Positions 23,654 through 35,144 of a stretch of DNA of 64,000 nucleotides are shown here, in pieces. The notes under the pieces were generated by a model, which searched no databases, was not told the origin of the DNA, and saw only the letters and a program-made list of their open reading frames with translations. The translations under genes and the position numbers were made by a program. This DNA comes from Cyathus striatus (taxonomy: Eukaryota > Basidiomycota > Agaricomycetes > Agaricales > Nidulariaceae), in the NCBI GenBank assembly GCA_025738555.1, contig JAOVFP010000013.1:806001-870000 (forward strand), read 5' to 3'. Within the stretch, counting starts at the first letter, position 1. Each line of letters begins with the position of its first letter.

Positions 23654-26480
23654 TTTCTGGCACTCTATTATTTGGCTTTTCATATTTTATGCCTTTATAT
23701 CATGCATTCCAAAAGCATGGGCATCTCCAGTACAAGATCCATTTCCAGAAATAAAATTTTCAGATTTTTCTGAATTTATCACGAACAACTTCCATGAAGA
23801 CATTACATTAGCAGTGGTACTCAAACTAATATTCACATGAATAAATAATACAGATCTATTGAATCTTCATGGATACCAAAAACAAGTGTATAAAAAACCT
23901 ACAACAAGTTGGATTAATGCTCTTATTAGAGTTCTACAAAGAGATGTAAATGATAAAATTAATTATCTATTCACTGAAGATGAATTTGCTGCTGCTGGAA
24001 ATTTAACCAATATACAGAAAATAAATGCATTGGGCTCAAAACTTGATTCATTTGCAGCAATTTTAACACTTGATCCAATTATAAAAGGTCATCCTCTAAA
24101 CTCTGTAGAAACTACAGAAATTGAACCAGTCTTTACTATTTGTCCAAGCTGTTATACTTGTTCAACACAATCATGTAATCAAGCACCACTTTACCAAGAT
24201 GTTCGCAAATGAGATGTTTCACATGTAACACTTATAAAAGGAATGCATCCTTACAGTAGTGCCTATGTTCTGAAAGGGAAATGCAAGTGTTGTAATTCAT
24301 TTTACTATGCAGATCATAAAAGTGTAAAACATACAAATGGCACATGTATAAAAGGATTAAAAAACTCTGCAAAGTATGTAAAGCTTGGACAGCAAGTCTG
24401 GGCAGACAGATGCTACACAAATGTTGTTCTGCAAGGAATTTACTATTTTCATGCATCTACAGCTGCATTTACAGAATTTTGGAATGAATGCTTTAGAGAA
24501 TCAGCATTTAAACTGTCTTACAGACAAACTTGGCAAGCATTCATTTCTGAAAGTACAAGACAAGTAGCTACTTACAATGACAAAACACTTGTTATAACTT
24601 CTGATGAATGTGATATACAAGAGTTGACTAGAAAAGCATTTGAAACACTTGGACAGGAAGGAATTATTGCATGTGCTAAAGATCATTCATGTAGTGAATG
24701 TACACATGAATATAAAAGTACTCCAGACAGAATAACTGATGATACTCCAGCAGCAGTAGCTGGTATTGATGAAAATCAAACAGTTCCAATTTTACAAGGT
24801 GAAGATGCTGATCAATCCATGAGAGAGGAAATAGAAGCTAGAGCACTTTCTCGGCAACAAATTCAACAAATGAACAGGACAACCAATAATATGGATGTTG
24901 ATAATGAACTGTCTAGTGATTCATCTAGTGATTCATCTAGTGAATTATCCAGTAGAGTACCAAATACAAATCAATCAAATCAAACTGAAAAACCAATAGT
25001 AAATATGGTTGTTATGGATGGGATCATTATGGGCCCAAGACATTGTGCATATGAGAACTGTGATAACAGTTTAGAAGATGAGAAAACAGGTGTATTTTGT
25101 ATATATCATCAAGCTATACGTGGTCACTTATGTCATATAAAATCATGTAACAACCCCAAAGAACAAAACTCTAAAACATGTATTAATCCTCAGTCTGTGA
25201 GAAGTAACAAGAATAAAGAAGAGTGAATGAGAGAATAGAGTGAGATAATGGAGCAAAGAGAGGGTGATAAAGGTGCAAGAACTCAGACACAAACACTGAC
25301 ACAGACACAAGATGGGGAGGAAACTTATTAACAACTACCAAGTTACAGAGTGTTTATATACTGAGTAAGTCTACCAAAGTCCAACCAAAGTCCTGTAACT
25401 AAGGTAACTGACAGCTGTCAATCTGTCAATCACAAATCTGTCAATCAAGTATCTGTCAATCACAGATCTGTCAAGTATGACAGGTGACAAGTGACAGCTG
25501 TCAAGGAAGCTGTGCAACCCAGAATATCTAACACAGTCATGATGGCACAACCATCTTGTAAGATTTGGTTGACAAACACTTTTAGGAATAAGAAGACTTA
25601 TTCAAAGAAGTGAAGAGGAACGAGTAGATTGGCTTCCTTGCATAAACCGGCAGGTGATGCCTCATGATGATGCTCCTGCACCACATGAGGAGCGAAACCA
25701 TTACTTTACTGCTCCTCAATTTTACTGTGTTGAAACATTATGTGCACCATGTGGAGTGGTCATTGCATGGACCAAGTTCACAAAATCTGAGGGACTGGGA
25801 AATATTATGAGATTTTTAGATCATGTATATCCAACTCTTGAATCTCGTCCAAGTTATGTCTGTATTGACAAAGCATGTGTAGTGCTAAAAAATGCTGTGC
25901 TAAATAGTGCATGGAGAATTTGGAGTCTAACAACCAGATTTATTGTTGATTCATATCATTATATTAACCATAGAACAACTGATTATACATGTCATAAATG
26001 GTGCAACCCAGCACCTTTACATGGATCTGCACCCAACTTGGTTGTAGTGGAAAATGATATTCATGGAAGACCACATTATAAAAGAGCCTTCAATACTCAG
26101 GTAAGAAGAAATTCATATAAATACAGACTTTATTTAATATTTACATACAGGCTTGTGAGCAACTAAATGCATGGCTTGGAGGATATCAAAACATGCTTAA
26201 CAGAATGACTGTCATTAACTTCAACTGGACTATACATGCACTTCTATTTATACATACACAAAAGGTTATTAAGAAGTAGCTTGAAAGAAACAATAGTACT
26301 CAAGATGATGAAGATCTTATGGAAGATGAATCTGATAATTCTGATTTGGAAGAGGAGGAAGCAGAAGAGGAGGCAGAAGAGGAAGCAGAAGATATATATG
26401 ACAGAGAGGAAGCAGCAGATGAATATGACAGAGAAGAGGATGAGGGAATAGCAGATTATGGATTGGATATTGATGTCTAA
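23654..26480 (+). pseudogene. CxC5/CxC6 KDZ transposase, copy A (dead)
   Basis: It aligns along its whole length with the intact copy B protein. Damage seen by comparison: TGA at 23838 (TTA in B), TGA at 24210 (CGA in B), a solo LTR at 25196-25533, TGA at 25540 (CAA in B), TGA at 25570 (CGG in B) and TAG at 26277 (CCA in B). An intron at 26101-26150 is shared with copy B. The cysteine clusters are still readable (GPRHCAYENCDNSLEDEKTG in the CxC6 part). The acidic tail ends YGLDIDV. This copy cannot make active enzyme. Confidence 0.88.
25196..25533 (-). mobile_element. Solo LTR inside transposase, target duplication CAGTC
   Basis: On the + strand it starts TGTGAGAAGTAACA and ends AATATCTAACA. 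CAGTC flanks it on both sides (25191-25195 and 25534-25538). The TATA region (TATATAAACACTCTGTAAC on the minus strand) shows the LTR reads on the minus strand. Copy B of the KDZ element lacks it and serves as the empty site. It belongs to the same LTR family as 12302-12561 but carries an extra block of GATCTGTCAATCAC-like tandem words. Confidence 0.93.
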
Positions 26481-27105
26481 GTTCTTTGTATTTGCTAATT
26501 TTTGCATCTCAACCCCCTCAGTTATGTCTTTCCACCTCTATGTAGTTTTTTCCTTCTATTACTTCATTTCCACCTTTTCCCAAGACTCACTTTCTTCACT
26601 TCTCTCACTTCCTATCTTTAAACACAATTTTTATCTGCTCCACTGACTTGTCATGTTAAGAGCATGGACATATTCATATTTCTTATCTTGTTTTGATTTT
26701 TATTGCACCTCTGATGAGTTATATCAAGTGCATGGACTTATATCACAAATATATAGCTGAATGTAATAGCTATTTATTGTATCATAATGACAAGTTGTAA
26801 GATAACTTTAGAAACTCTCCAAAAAAAATATATATATTTCACTTTATATGCATATTTGAGAAATGAGAGTACAGTGAGAGTACAGTGAGATTATATATAT
26901 TTGAGGTTGACAACAGTTTTACAGTGAGACTACAGTGAGAGTACAGTGAGAGTACAGTGAGAGTAGTCTCACTGAGACTACTGATTGTGTGATGAGACTC
27001 TCACTAAATTCTTGATAGTGTGGTGAGACTCTCACTGGATTCTCGATAGTCTGGTGAGAGTCCAGTGAGAGTCCAGTGATAACTGTGGGAGAGTGCAACA
27101 TACTG
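26481..27105 (+). repeat. KDZ copy A 3' region and subterminal array
   Basis: After the stop codon comes about 380 bp of spacer. Then 26865-27085 carries repeats of GTGAGAGTACAGTGAGAGT and GTGAGACTCTCACTG in both orientations. The terminus is CTGTGGGAGAGTGCAACATACTG, ending at 27105. The reverse complement of this layout is found at 34503-34800 in copy B. The motifs are candidate transposase-binding sites. Confidence 0.7.
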
Positions 27106-27729
27106 GAAGCAACTCAGGAGGAGAAAGATCTTGCATGGTTATCACCCACAAATGATGTAAATGAAGGGGCTCTTGGTGCATTTAGAGTTCTTATGCACTG
27201 ACAACCCAGATTAACTCTACAACAATACAATGCTCAAGCAATGTATCATTTTAATGATACACATGCATTTATGACAAAATATTTCAAAGAAGATTATAAA
27301 CATATTAGAAGAAAGGCACAGAACCATTCTGGTGAAGAAAAAAAGTTACAACAAGCTATCATTCAGCACACTGAAGAAAGAATTGTACAACATGAAGAAA
27401 GGAGAACTAAAAAACAAATAAATGAAGCAAATGAAGCTTAAAGAATTGCTTCTATTAAAATTATACTAAATAAAAGTGAACTATATAACCTGAAAAGAGA
27501 TGAATTAAGAGATCAAGTAAGAAAGTACAGAGCTTTAAATGGTGAACATGCCAACAAGGTTAATTTAAGACTTGCAATGCCCAAGCTTCTGGAAGCTCTT
27601 GAAGCAGATATTATTAAATACACCTCAGGGGAATGGATAATACCAGTAGAAGAGATCAACAACAACTCAAATGAGAAAGGGGAGTTTGATGGATTATTTA
27701 TTAGTGATTGGGAGGATGAGGAAGAATAG
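27106..27729 (+). pseudogene. Element D protein, C-terminal part
   Basis: A single frame of 208 codons contains KDLAWLSPTNDVNEGALGAF, which I associate with the C-terminal part of the same multicopy basidiomycete family as the coiled-coil half at 15114. It continues LTLQQYNAQAMYHFNDTHAF and a charged helical region, ending in DWEDEEE. In-frame TGA (27199) and TAA (27439) interrupt it; both are explained by one C-to-T change (CGA, CAA). Function is unknown. Being enclosed by inverted repeats with a target duplication, the gene is likely the element's own mobility protein. Confidence 0.6.
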
Positions 27730-27947
27730 GCATGCATATTTCTTATATAATTTAATTAATTTAGTGTAAATAAGTGGTGTACTGCATTTCAGATATGTAA
27801 TATAGTATTTTACTGCAAAAATAATGAAGAAAAATGATCAAGATTCAAGCTTTCTGAGGCAGTTTTTAGTTGGGTCAAGATTTTGTGCATGTGACATCAC
27901 ACAGTGTAACATCACACTTCCCACCATATAGGGATTGGTGATCCCCA
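27106..27947 (+). mobile_element. Element D, right part
   Basis: It begins exactly at the KDZ right terminus with GAAGCAACTCAG and ends GATTGGTGATCCCCA, the inverse of the left terminus at 14320. The 218 bp after the stop codon are non-coding. Repeat R resumes right after it. Confidence 0.75.
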
Positions 27948-28680
27948 ATTACTCCTCTATGGTGGCTGACTCCACATTTACCTACCCCTAGCTATACCCT
28001 TATACTTTGCTCAAAGTAAACTACTCCATACTTTACTTAGTACTTAAGACCTAGTTTTTGTACAGTAACTTCAGTTTTCATATTGACTAAGATTACAAAT
28101 ATACCACTATACTCCACCTACTTGTCTCTAAGGTTTCATCCTTAGTTCTGAGTCTCTATTCCAACCTTCCTCTGTTCTGACCTTTTTGTACTCCTACCTC
28201 AACCTTGTTTCTACCTCAAACTTGAAATACAAACCACCGAGAATCACAAGGGGCACAGCATACAAGCTGAAGCCAAGGTTCCCTTCTCCACTTCCAAGTT
28301 CTTCACTTCCAACCTTGAGCTTATATAATACTACCAGTAGCTCCCTCTGTGCTAAACTCAGTGCCTTCCCTATTATCCCTCTGAGTGGTACAGTGCATAA
28401 CACAAATGCCAGGCCCTTGCTCAAGAGATTGCTGTGAAAGCCCTTGCCAAGGCCATACAACAGGCCAGAACTGAACACACTGAAGCTTAAGAGGTTAGAG
28501 ATGTTTACAACAGGGTGATAGTAGCTGGATTATGTAATTATAACTACTTACTCCTAAAACAACATAATGGGGTGGTGAGTTTGGAGGGAATTTTGCAGAA
28601 GATTGGTTTTAAGAATGCTTCCAGGCAAAAGGGGGTAGAAGGGGGATGTATAGGAAGATGGGAGAATAACTAAGTAGTGT
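27948..28680 (+). repeat. Dispersed repeat R, copy 2, with retroelement frame
   Basis: 27948-28440 matches 11812-12301. Beyond that, a frame from about 28400 reads HKCQALAQEIAVKALAKAIQ, then a TAA at 28488, then EVRDVYNRVIVAGLCNYNYL. This looks like a gag-type helical protein of a retroelement. The assignment is an inference from composition and context. Confidence 0.55.
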
Positions 28681-28816
28681 TTATGTAACATCTCTGGCTA
28701 TGTATGATGTAATGTGCAATTCTCTATGAGTTTGTAGTTTCTCTTACTAGACTCAAATCAAATCACTTAATCAATAATCTTGGAAAGTTCACTTTATTTC
28801 ACTACACTATGTCAAG

Positions 28817-29098
28817 GTACTGGATGATTTCAACCAAGTGTTCAGTCACATGTTATGCAGGGCCTTTGAACAGAACACTTGAGCGCATTTGTCACATGTC
28901 ACAGGCTGTCATGAACAGTAGTTTGAGAGAAATATGGCACTTACCTAGCCAAATTTTTTTGCCTGTGCTGGGCATCTGTACAGGTATGAACAGTTCCACC
29001 CTGTGTCACACATTAATTTTGGGCTTGAACACTTGGTCAAACTGAATTTTCCATCACACTCAGGAGAGCATGAACAAGTGGTCAAAATCATCCAGTAC
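28817..29098. mobile_element. MITE of 282 bp
   Basis: The first 28 bp (GTACTGGATGATTT...GTTCA) and the reverse complement of the last 28 bp agree at all but about four positions. No protein is encoded. The sequence between contains further inverted CAAGTGTTC words. No target duplication is evident beyond the GTAC ends. Confidence 0.6.
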
Positions 29099-29550
29099 TT
29101 TATAATGGAAGCTGTGCAGGGGATAGCTTGGTTCTACATGGCAAAACTCATCTACTTTATATACTGCTGGAAATAGGGTGGCTGATGGTACTGTATAGGT
29201 GCTAGATAGGTACATTCAGGGTACTAGGGAGGGTAAACTACATCACTGACAAGGGAAAGCCATTTGCTCATGGAGTGTGCTGGACAGGGGGTCATGTGTC
29301 TGCCATAGGGAGTGGTGTGACAGAGGTTATGGCACCACACATGTTCCTGTGGTTGGTAAGGAATTGGCTATACACAGATGTGCTAAGAATAGCACAAAGA
29401 TCTTATTAGGGTTCAGGGCTTATCACTTTAATTAACCACACATTGCTTCACCATTTACTCCAAAAGAAGTCAATTGGTTGGCTTGGGGTTCCTCAATGTC
29501 CTTTTGTTTTTATTATTATTATTTTTCTAATGCCTTTTTCTTAATTTCAG
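29099..29550. other. Intergenic, nothing recognised
   Basis: No supported gene. A T-rich stretch at 29500-29550 ends in an acceptor-like TTCAG before the frame at 29551. Confidence 0.4.
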
Positions 29551-30018
29551 ATGATTATATACCTCCTAAGATTGATTTGTCATCAATCTCTAGTAAATGT
29601 AAGGTTGTCCCTCAATCTACTACCACCTTTGCACTTGTTTCTAAACACAGCAAAGCTAGCAATGTGGAGGTCATTATTCTTGTGAGCAAAATCAACCCCC
29701 AGCCTAAATGTAAGTCTTCTACTTTTTTAGGATATTATTTTCTGACTTATTTTTATTTCAGCTTCCATTCCTTCTGTGATCACTAGTGAACTGGATTTGG
29801 CCTCTGGCTATCACTTTCATGGCCACTCTTTAACTACCACACTTGCTCTTGCACCTGTTACCAAATCTAAAAAGTCCACCCAAGCTACCTCAAAGGCACC
29901 TGCTAAAGTGGTCTCTTCTTCCTCCAAACCTGCTGTGAAGTCCTCCTTGAAGGTTGCTGGCAAGAAGACGCCCCAAATCACCCCTGCCAACCCCATCAAT
30001 GTGGACCTTTGTGGCTGA
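29551..30018 (+). CDS. Unrecognised spliced fragment, Ser/Lys-rich
   Basis: Two exons (29551-29709 and 29762-30018) join in phase across a 52-bp GT/AG intron: ...KINPQPKSSIPSVITSELDL. The C-terminal part is rich in Ser, Lys, Ala and Thr. An upstream first exon is missing or not recognisable. It could be a remnant of a host or retroelement gene. Confidence 0.3.
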
Positions 30019-30939
30019 AATTCTTGAAGTGCTCACAAATATTGGCTGTAGCTGGATCCAATGAGAGAAGCCTTCTCTGGGCCCTCCAAATTCGAGAAGA
30101 CAGAGGGGGTTGAAAAGTGCTTACTAATTGTTTTTCTTGCTAGAACTTGCCAAATGCCCAAATTGGGGTTGCTTGAGGAAAGAAGTGTGTAGGCACAGGT
30201 TTCAGAGAAGCTGTCTGGCAGCTGTCACTGACTTCAATTAGGAAGGGATACTGGTGCTGGGAAAGAGGTCTCTTCTATCTTTGCTTTTTTTCTTTCCTTT
30301 TCTTTTGATGATGCTACTTACTTTTCTTTTAATTCTTGAGGGTGTTGGGGACTGCTAGGATGGGATTGATGGGGCTAGGTGCTTTTTGGAGCTGCAACAG
30401 AGGCGCTAGGGGACCGCTCTGTGCAGGGGGAGCAGATGTGAATCACAAATAGTCCTTAAGCCCTTGGGACTGTGCCCAAAATCACCAAGTCCAGCTTTCC
30501 TGTTTTGGTAAATTTTTGACATCTCTCTTTCTTATTGCTTGACAAGGACTCTTAGACACGACATAAAGTAGTGTAGCTAGAGATTTGGGGTCTGTGATGC
30601 AAGAGAACACATTGCACAGACCATTACTCATTTGTACTTAAACCCTCTCCCCACAAAGGGAGAAATCTATCTTTTGTTCACTTGGTGTTTTCTGTGGGAC
30701 TGTGCTTTGAGCTTAGATCAACCTCTAGTTTATTATCTCTTTTACTCTTGTTGTGTTTCTAACTAGCTAAGTATTCCTCACACTTGTCCTTTCCCTTTTC
30801 CCTCCACACTTTGCTCCCATGATATTTAAACATGTTGCATTTGTCTCTGCACATGGATTACATAATCCGTTGAACACGTCTCTCACATGGTCTAATTGAC
30901 CACATTTCGCTTGCCAGAGCTTCTTTCACTCGTACACTA
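30019..30939. other. Intergenic, nothing recognised
   Basis: No supported gene or repeat; unremarkable AT-rich sequence. Confidence 0.4.
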
Positions 30940-31395
30940 ATGCACAGGCTCCTGCCAATGGACTCCCATGTCTCCTCCCCCCTTCCACACCTTCTTAGTG
31001 TCCATGAACTTTTGAAATACTTTGGTGAGCACATGTGCACCAACTATATTTCCCAGGGCTGGGAGTGTGGTCCTTGTAGCTACAGAATTAAATGCAGTGC
31101 TTGTGCCAGGGTATCCACTTCCCATTGTTCCTTTGCCATCCTGTCCCCTAATGCAGAATTTGCCTTGTCTATTGCTCACTGCATTGGGAGTTCTTTTATG
31201 TTTGGTACTTCTTTTTTCTTTTTCTGTCTTTTCCTTGCTAATTTCCTTTTTCCAGCATTAAATGATGCCTGTTGCACTCTTGACCTGAGCTGTATGCATG
31301 CTTACTGCACCTTGCTGGCTGCCAAGTTGGAACAAGTCAAATACACTTGTAATTGTGTTGCTGTGGTGCAACATTTGAAAGACATTGCTATTTGA
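30940..31395 (+). CDS. Cys-rich hypothetical protein fragment
   Basis: An open frame of 151 codons includes GWECGPCSYRIKCSACARVS, a C-x2-C/C-x2-C cluster resembling small cysteine clusters seen in repetitive basidiomycete proteins. A T-rich stretch with an acceptor-like TTTTTCCAG at about 31255 suggests that part of the frame (about 31200-31257) is intron. I cannot name the family. Confidence 0.3.
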   Translation: MHRLLPMDSHVSSPLPHLLSVHELLKYFGEHMCTNYISQGWECGPCSYRIKCSACARVSTSHCSFAILSPNAEFALSIAHCIGSSFMFGTSFFFFCLFLANFLFPALNDACCTLDLSCMHAYCTLLAAKLEQVKYTCNCVAVVQHLKDIAI

Positions 31396-32160
31396 AGTGA
31401 TTATGGTAAAACAGTGTTTTTTTTGTTTTTTTTTGTTTTTGTTTTTTTTTGAAAATTCATACAAAAATCATGAATATAAATGAATTTATTGCAATTAATT
31501 TACAAATTGAATATCTACTATATACATTTACCACCACTCCACCCCTCCCACTCTGTATTTCTCACACTCTTGCCATGCACTCTCATCATCAACTACAGGC
31601 AGGAGCATCTGTTGTCAATGTGGTGCTCTCCCTTCTCCCTCTCATAGCTCCCCCTTGATCCACCTCTGCTCTCATTGATGTGACGCCTTTCCTCTCATGG
31701 CACCACCACTCCCATCCCGCTGTGCACCTGCTTCTTGTCAACATGGCACCTCCCCCTGGTTGCACCCCCCTTCCTGTCTCATTGCACACACCTGTCTCAT
31801 TACACTCCACCCTTGACATAGCATCTCCCCCCTCTGTGCCCCCTGGTTGTGTTTCCCCTCTCGTCGACACATGTGCCTCCTCTTCACTGACATGGTGCCC
31901 CTGCCTCAATTCACCAACTCTTGTTGACATGGCACCTGTGTTGTACCCCCTCTCCCCCTTCTGCTTTCCCCCTTGTTGCACCTCTTCTCTCACTCCCCAT
32001 ATCCTTATGCTTCTCACCTTGTTGTTGTCCTCCTCCCTTGGTGTCTTCCAATGCTTATTATTGTCCCATTGTTGTCATCCTTGCCCCATCATAATTTAGT
32101 CCCTTCACCATTGTTGTCACCCCCACATTGTTGTCATTCCCTTGTCATTATCATCATGTT
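31396..32160. repeat. Low-complexity CT-rich minisatellite-like DNA
   Basis: A T-rich run (31411-31450) is followed by imperfect units around TTGACATGGCACCTSCCCC and GTTGCACCYCY. Open frames here on both strands are compositional. Confidence 0.5.
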
Positions 32161-32310
32161 GTTCTCATTTGAAGGAGAGGAGGGGAGAAGGAGGGGAGGG
32201 AAGAGGTGAGGGAATGAGGAGGGGGAGGGAAGGAGGGGAGAGGAGGAGGGGAGAGGAGGAGGGGAGAGGAGGAGGGGAGAGGAGGAGGAAGATGGGAGGG
32301 AAGGAGAGAA
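32161..32310 (+). repeat. Purine-rich microsatellite
   Basis: Almost pure G/A on the + strand (GGGGAGAGGAGGAGGGGAGA repeated). It can adopt triplex or G-rich structures. No gene. Confidence 0.85.
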
Positions 32311-32424
32311 TGTAATCATGACAGTTAGTTAGCTGTGATGTGGCCAAAATGGGAATTGCCATATGTGCACAGTGCACACATGTGAATGCCCTACATATAG
32401 TGTAATATGCATACAAGTTTTAAA

Positions 32425-32720
32425 GCCCTTCTAGTGTATTGGTTATGCATGCAACCATGTGAAGTTGTTATTATGTAACTGTTGCAGAGGCTTAGGTTCA
32501 AACCAATGCATTTATTTTTAATGCAGTACTAGTGCTCATTGTAATACTAATTAATATAAAGTAAATGTAGTCTGGCTATTGCAAGGGTCTGGCAGAAGTC
32601 CAGTTGAGTCCAGTTGGATTCTGTAAGGATTTAGTCTGCCAGAATTCCTGTTGAACTAGCTGGACCCCTGCCATTCAATGGATTCCAGGTGGACTCCTGG
32701 TAGACTCAAGATGGAATAGA
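32425..32720 (+). mobile_element. tRNA-like (SINE-type) element, copy 1
   Basis: TAGTGTATTGGTTATG resembles a pol III A box and AGGTTCAAACC a B box, about 60 bp apart. A downstream tail has AGTCCAGTTGAGTCCAGTT and inverse words (GGATTCCAGGTGGACTCC). A related head and tail occur at 50589-51045. It is not a functional tRNA, because there is no acceptor-stem pairing. Confidence 0.45.
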
Positions 32721-34290
32721 GCAGGACTGGATCTGAAATTGCAAGAACCTAATTAACACTTCCTGTGTTAACTTAAATCCTTAAAACTGGTTGAAAGCAA
32801 CCCTTTGCTTTCCTTGAATTTACTTTTACTCAAAGTCTCAAATACTAGACCCTCACTGGAGCCTCAGTCCTTTGCACTCTGTAATAAATCCCACAAGATT
32901 CCGATAAAATCACTTTAAATTACTTTGAAACAACAAGACCTAAACCACTACCCTATACCTATGTACTGGGCAAGAAAGGCGCGATGCTGCTTCTTTTTCT
33001 ACCCTCTAATGTACCTAGTTATATACAGAATTGAAAGACATATTACAAAGCAGGTTCTCAAATCATAAATACTAAATATGTACAGTGAAACAGATGAAAC
33101 ACACTACTCCTATCTATGATTCCTATCATCATTGTTCTTGATAATAATATTACCCAGGTCCAGGCTGTGAAGCACTGCCATTACTCATTCTATATCAATC
33201 TATCATGTTTCAAGGTCTTAGATGCCCCTATCAATGATGTTTCTGGTGGATAAGCATCCTTTCCCATGTATGATTGATCTTTCAGCCTGATATCAGCTGA
33301 AATCCTGTCCATTGCATTGATAATCATAGTTGATTAACATGTGTTTCGTTCTATCTTTAGAAAGAGCCCAAGATCACCCATTTTCATGGAGATTTGACCT
33401 CTGTATGCCTTCCATAACATGTACTGATCATCCCATTATTACAATTTACCATTGATACAGTATATTACACTTGTTCTTTCGAGTATATTTCATTCGTTAG
33501 AAGTATGTATTACCCATAGACCAACATTAAAGTTCTGTAGAGTCTTGTACTCCGAGTAATGCATAGCTTTCTTCATTAATATTCATTATATCATGTCTGA
33601 CTACTTGTTTAATATCCTTCCTGTTGCCAAACAAACAATTATAGCGGTCTTAGAACTTAACAGACACCTGTATAAGTCATGTGACTGATGCTGAAGCGGT
33701 CCATTTTAATGATTATATTATCTTTCCTTTATTTCCAGGCTAGTGGTAGGTTGGACATTGAAGCACTTGTAAGTATATTTGTAGGTGGTTTATGACTATT
33801 AATATTAAGTCAATGTGTTGGGTGCTTGCTATTGAATAGCAGTCCATGAATCTTTATTTATTATATGGGCTTCCTCAATGTGTTCAGCTTTTAATGCTGA
33901 AAATGATAAAAATGCACAATTTTATGCCTAAATGTGCAAGCAGTGTCACAACGCTCACTAAGAAAGTGCTCAGTGGGTAAGACTCGGATGCAGGATGCTT
34001 CCAGGCGAAGTAAAGTAATGAAAAGGTGTTGAAGACCAATGCCCAAGATGAAATGCATGCTTAGTGAACACTTTGATGTGTGTTTGATGCGCATTCCTTA
34101 ATCTCAGACTTAGCACAGACTTAGGACTTTGACTCTCATTACACTCAGAATCTCTAGCTCATACAAATACTCTGGCAGAATTGCTTAATCGTATTTCTTG
34201 GGACACAGGAGACTGCTCTCATCCTACTTAACTCTACCTATTAAATATCCTACAAAACTATAGCTAGAGGAACTATATAGTTAATACAAA
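32721..34290. other. Intergenic, nothing recognised
   Basis: About 1.6 kb of AT-rich DNA without a motif-bearing frame or an obvious repeat relation inside this window. Confidence 0.4.
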
Positions 34291-34502
34291 AGCAGTAATT
34301 GTGCATTAGCTAAGCTGTAAAGTAGACATTGTAGACTAGCTATGAGAGTCTGGGATGGACCAGAGTAAATCACAGTTTGACATGCATATGAGCACCAAGA
34401 ACATGTCCATATGGGAAGATAGCAAGTACAATAGAACCTGTCTGCAGGTGAGGTGCTCCATATGAAAGTATGATGCTGCATGCTTTGACATGTGGAAATG
34501 GG
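34291..34502 (+). repeat. Repeat F, copy 2, left part
   Basis: It matches the first third of 13143-13732. It ends with GAAATGGG (34495-34502), the left copy of the 8-bp target duplication made by KDZ copy B. Confidence 0.85.
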
Positions 34503-34800
34503 CAGTATGTTGCACTCTCCCACAGTTGTCACTGGACTCTCACTGGACTCTCATCAGACTATCGAGACTCTCACTGGAGTCTCACTAGACTATCGAGAAT
34601 CCAGTGAGAGTCTCACTAAACTATCAGTAGTCTCAGTGAGACCACTCTCACTGTACTCTCACTGTACTCTCACTGTGCTCTCAGTTTAAAAACTGTTATA
34701 AACCCCAAATATGTGTATTCTCACTGTACTCTCATTGTACTCTCACCATACTCTCACTGTACTCTCACTGTATTCTCACCTGTCAACCTCAGATATACAT
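34503..34800 (+). repeat. KDZ copy B left terminus and subterminal array
   Basis: After the terminal repeat come many copies of CACTGGACTCTC, CACTGTACTCTCACTG and inverse GAGAATCCAGTGAGAGT. It is the mirror of 26865-27105 in copy A. Confidence 0.8.
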
Positions 34801-35144
34801 TTTGTTAGAGGGTTTTCTGAAGTGATCTTATAACTTGTTACTACAATACAACTAATAGTTATCATATTCAGCTATATATTTGTGATATAAGTCCATGCAC
34901 TTGTTATAATTCATCAGAGGTGCAATAAAAAGTAAAACAAGATAAGAAATGTGAATATGTCCATGCTCTTGACATGACAAGTCAGTGGAGCAGATAAAAA
35001 TTGTGTTTAAAGATGGGAGGTGAGGGAAGTGAGGGAAGTGTCTTGGGAAAAGGTGAAAATGAAGTAATAGAAGGAAAGAACTACATAGAGAGGGGGGGCA
35101 TAACTGAAGGGGTTGACATGCAAAAATTAACAAATACAAAGAAC

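Larger units (their letters stand above)
15890..27105 (+). mobile_element. KDZ element copy A (left end lost)
   Basis: Colinear with copy B (34503-42551, opposite strand) from about 15890 onward: tandem segment, minisatellite, accessory gene, intron repeat, CxC5/CxC6 transposase, subterminal array. The right terminus ends TGCAACATACTG at 27105, the inverse of copy B's left terminus. Copy B has about 350 bp of subterminal array beyond the point where copy A starts, so copy A's left end has been deleted together with part of the element D gene. FB1 and a solo LTR are later insertions. Boundaries at the left are approximate. Confidence 0.8.

Noticed and set aside
15890..27105. TET/JBP gene expected as cargo of fungal KDZ elements
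   Set aside because: No 2-oxoglutarate oxygenase motif (HxD...H) found in either KDZ copy.
31589..32099. Overlapping frames of about 140 codons on both strands
   Set aside because: Compositional frames in an imperfect CT-rich minisatellite.
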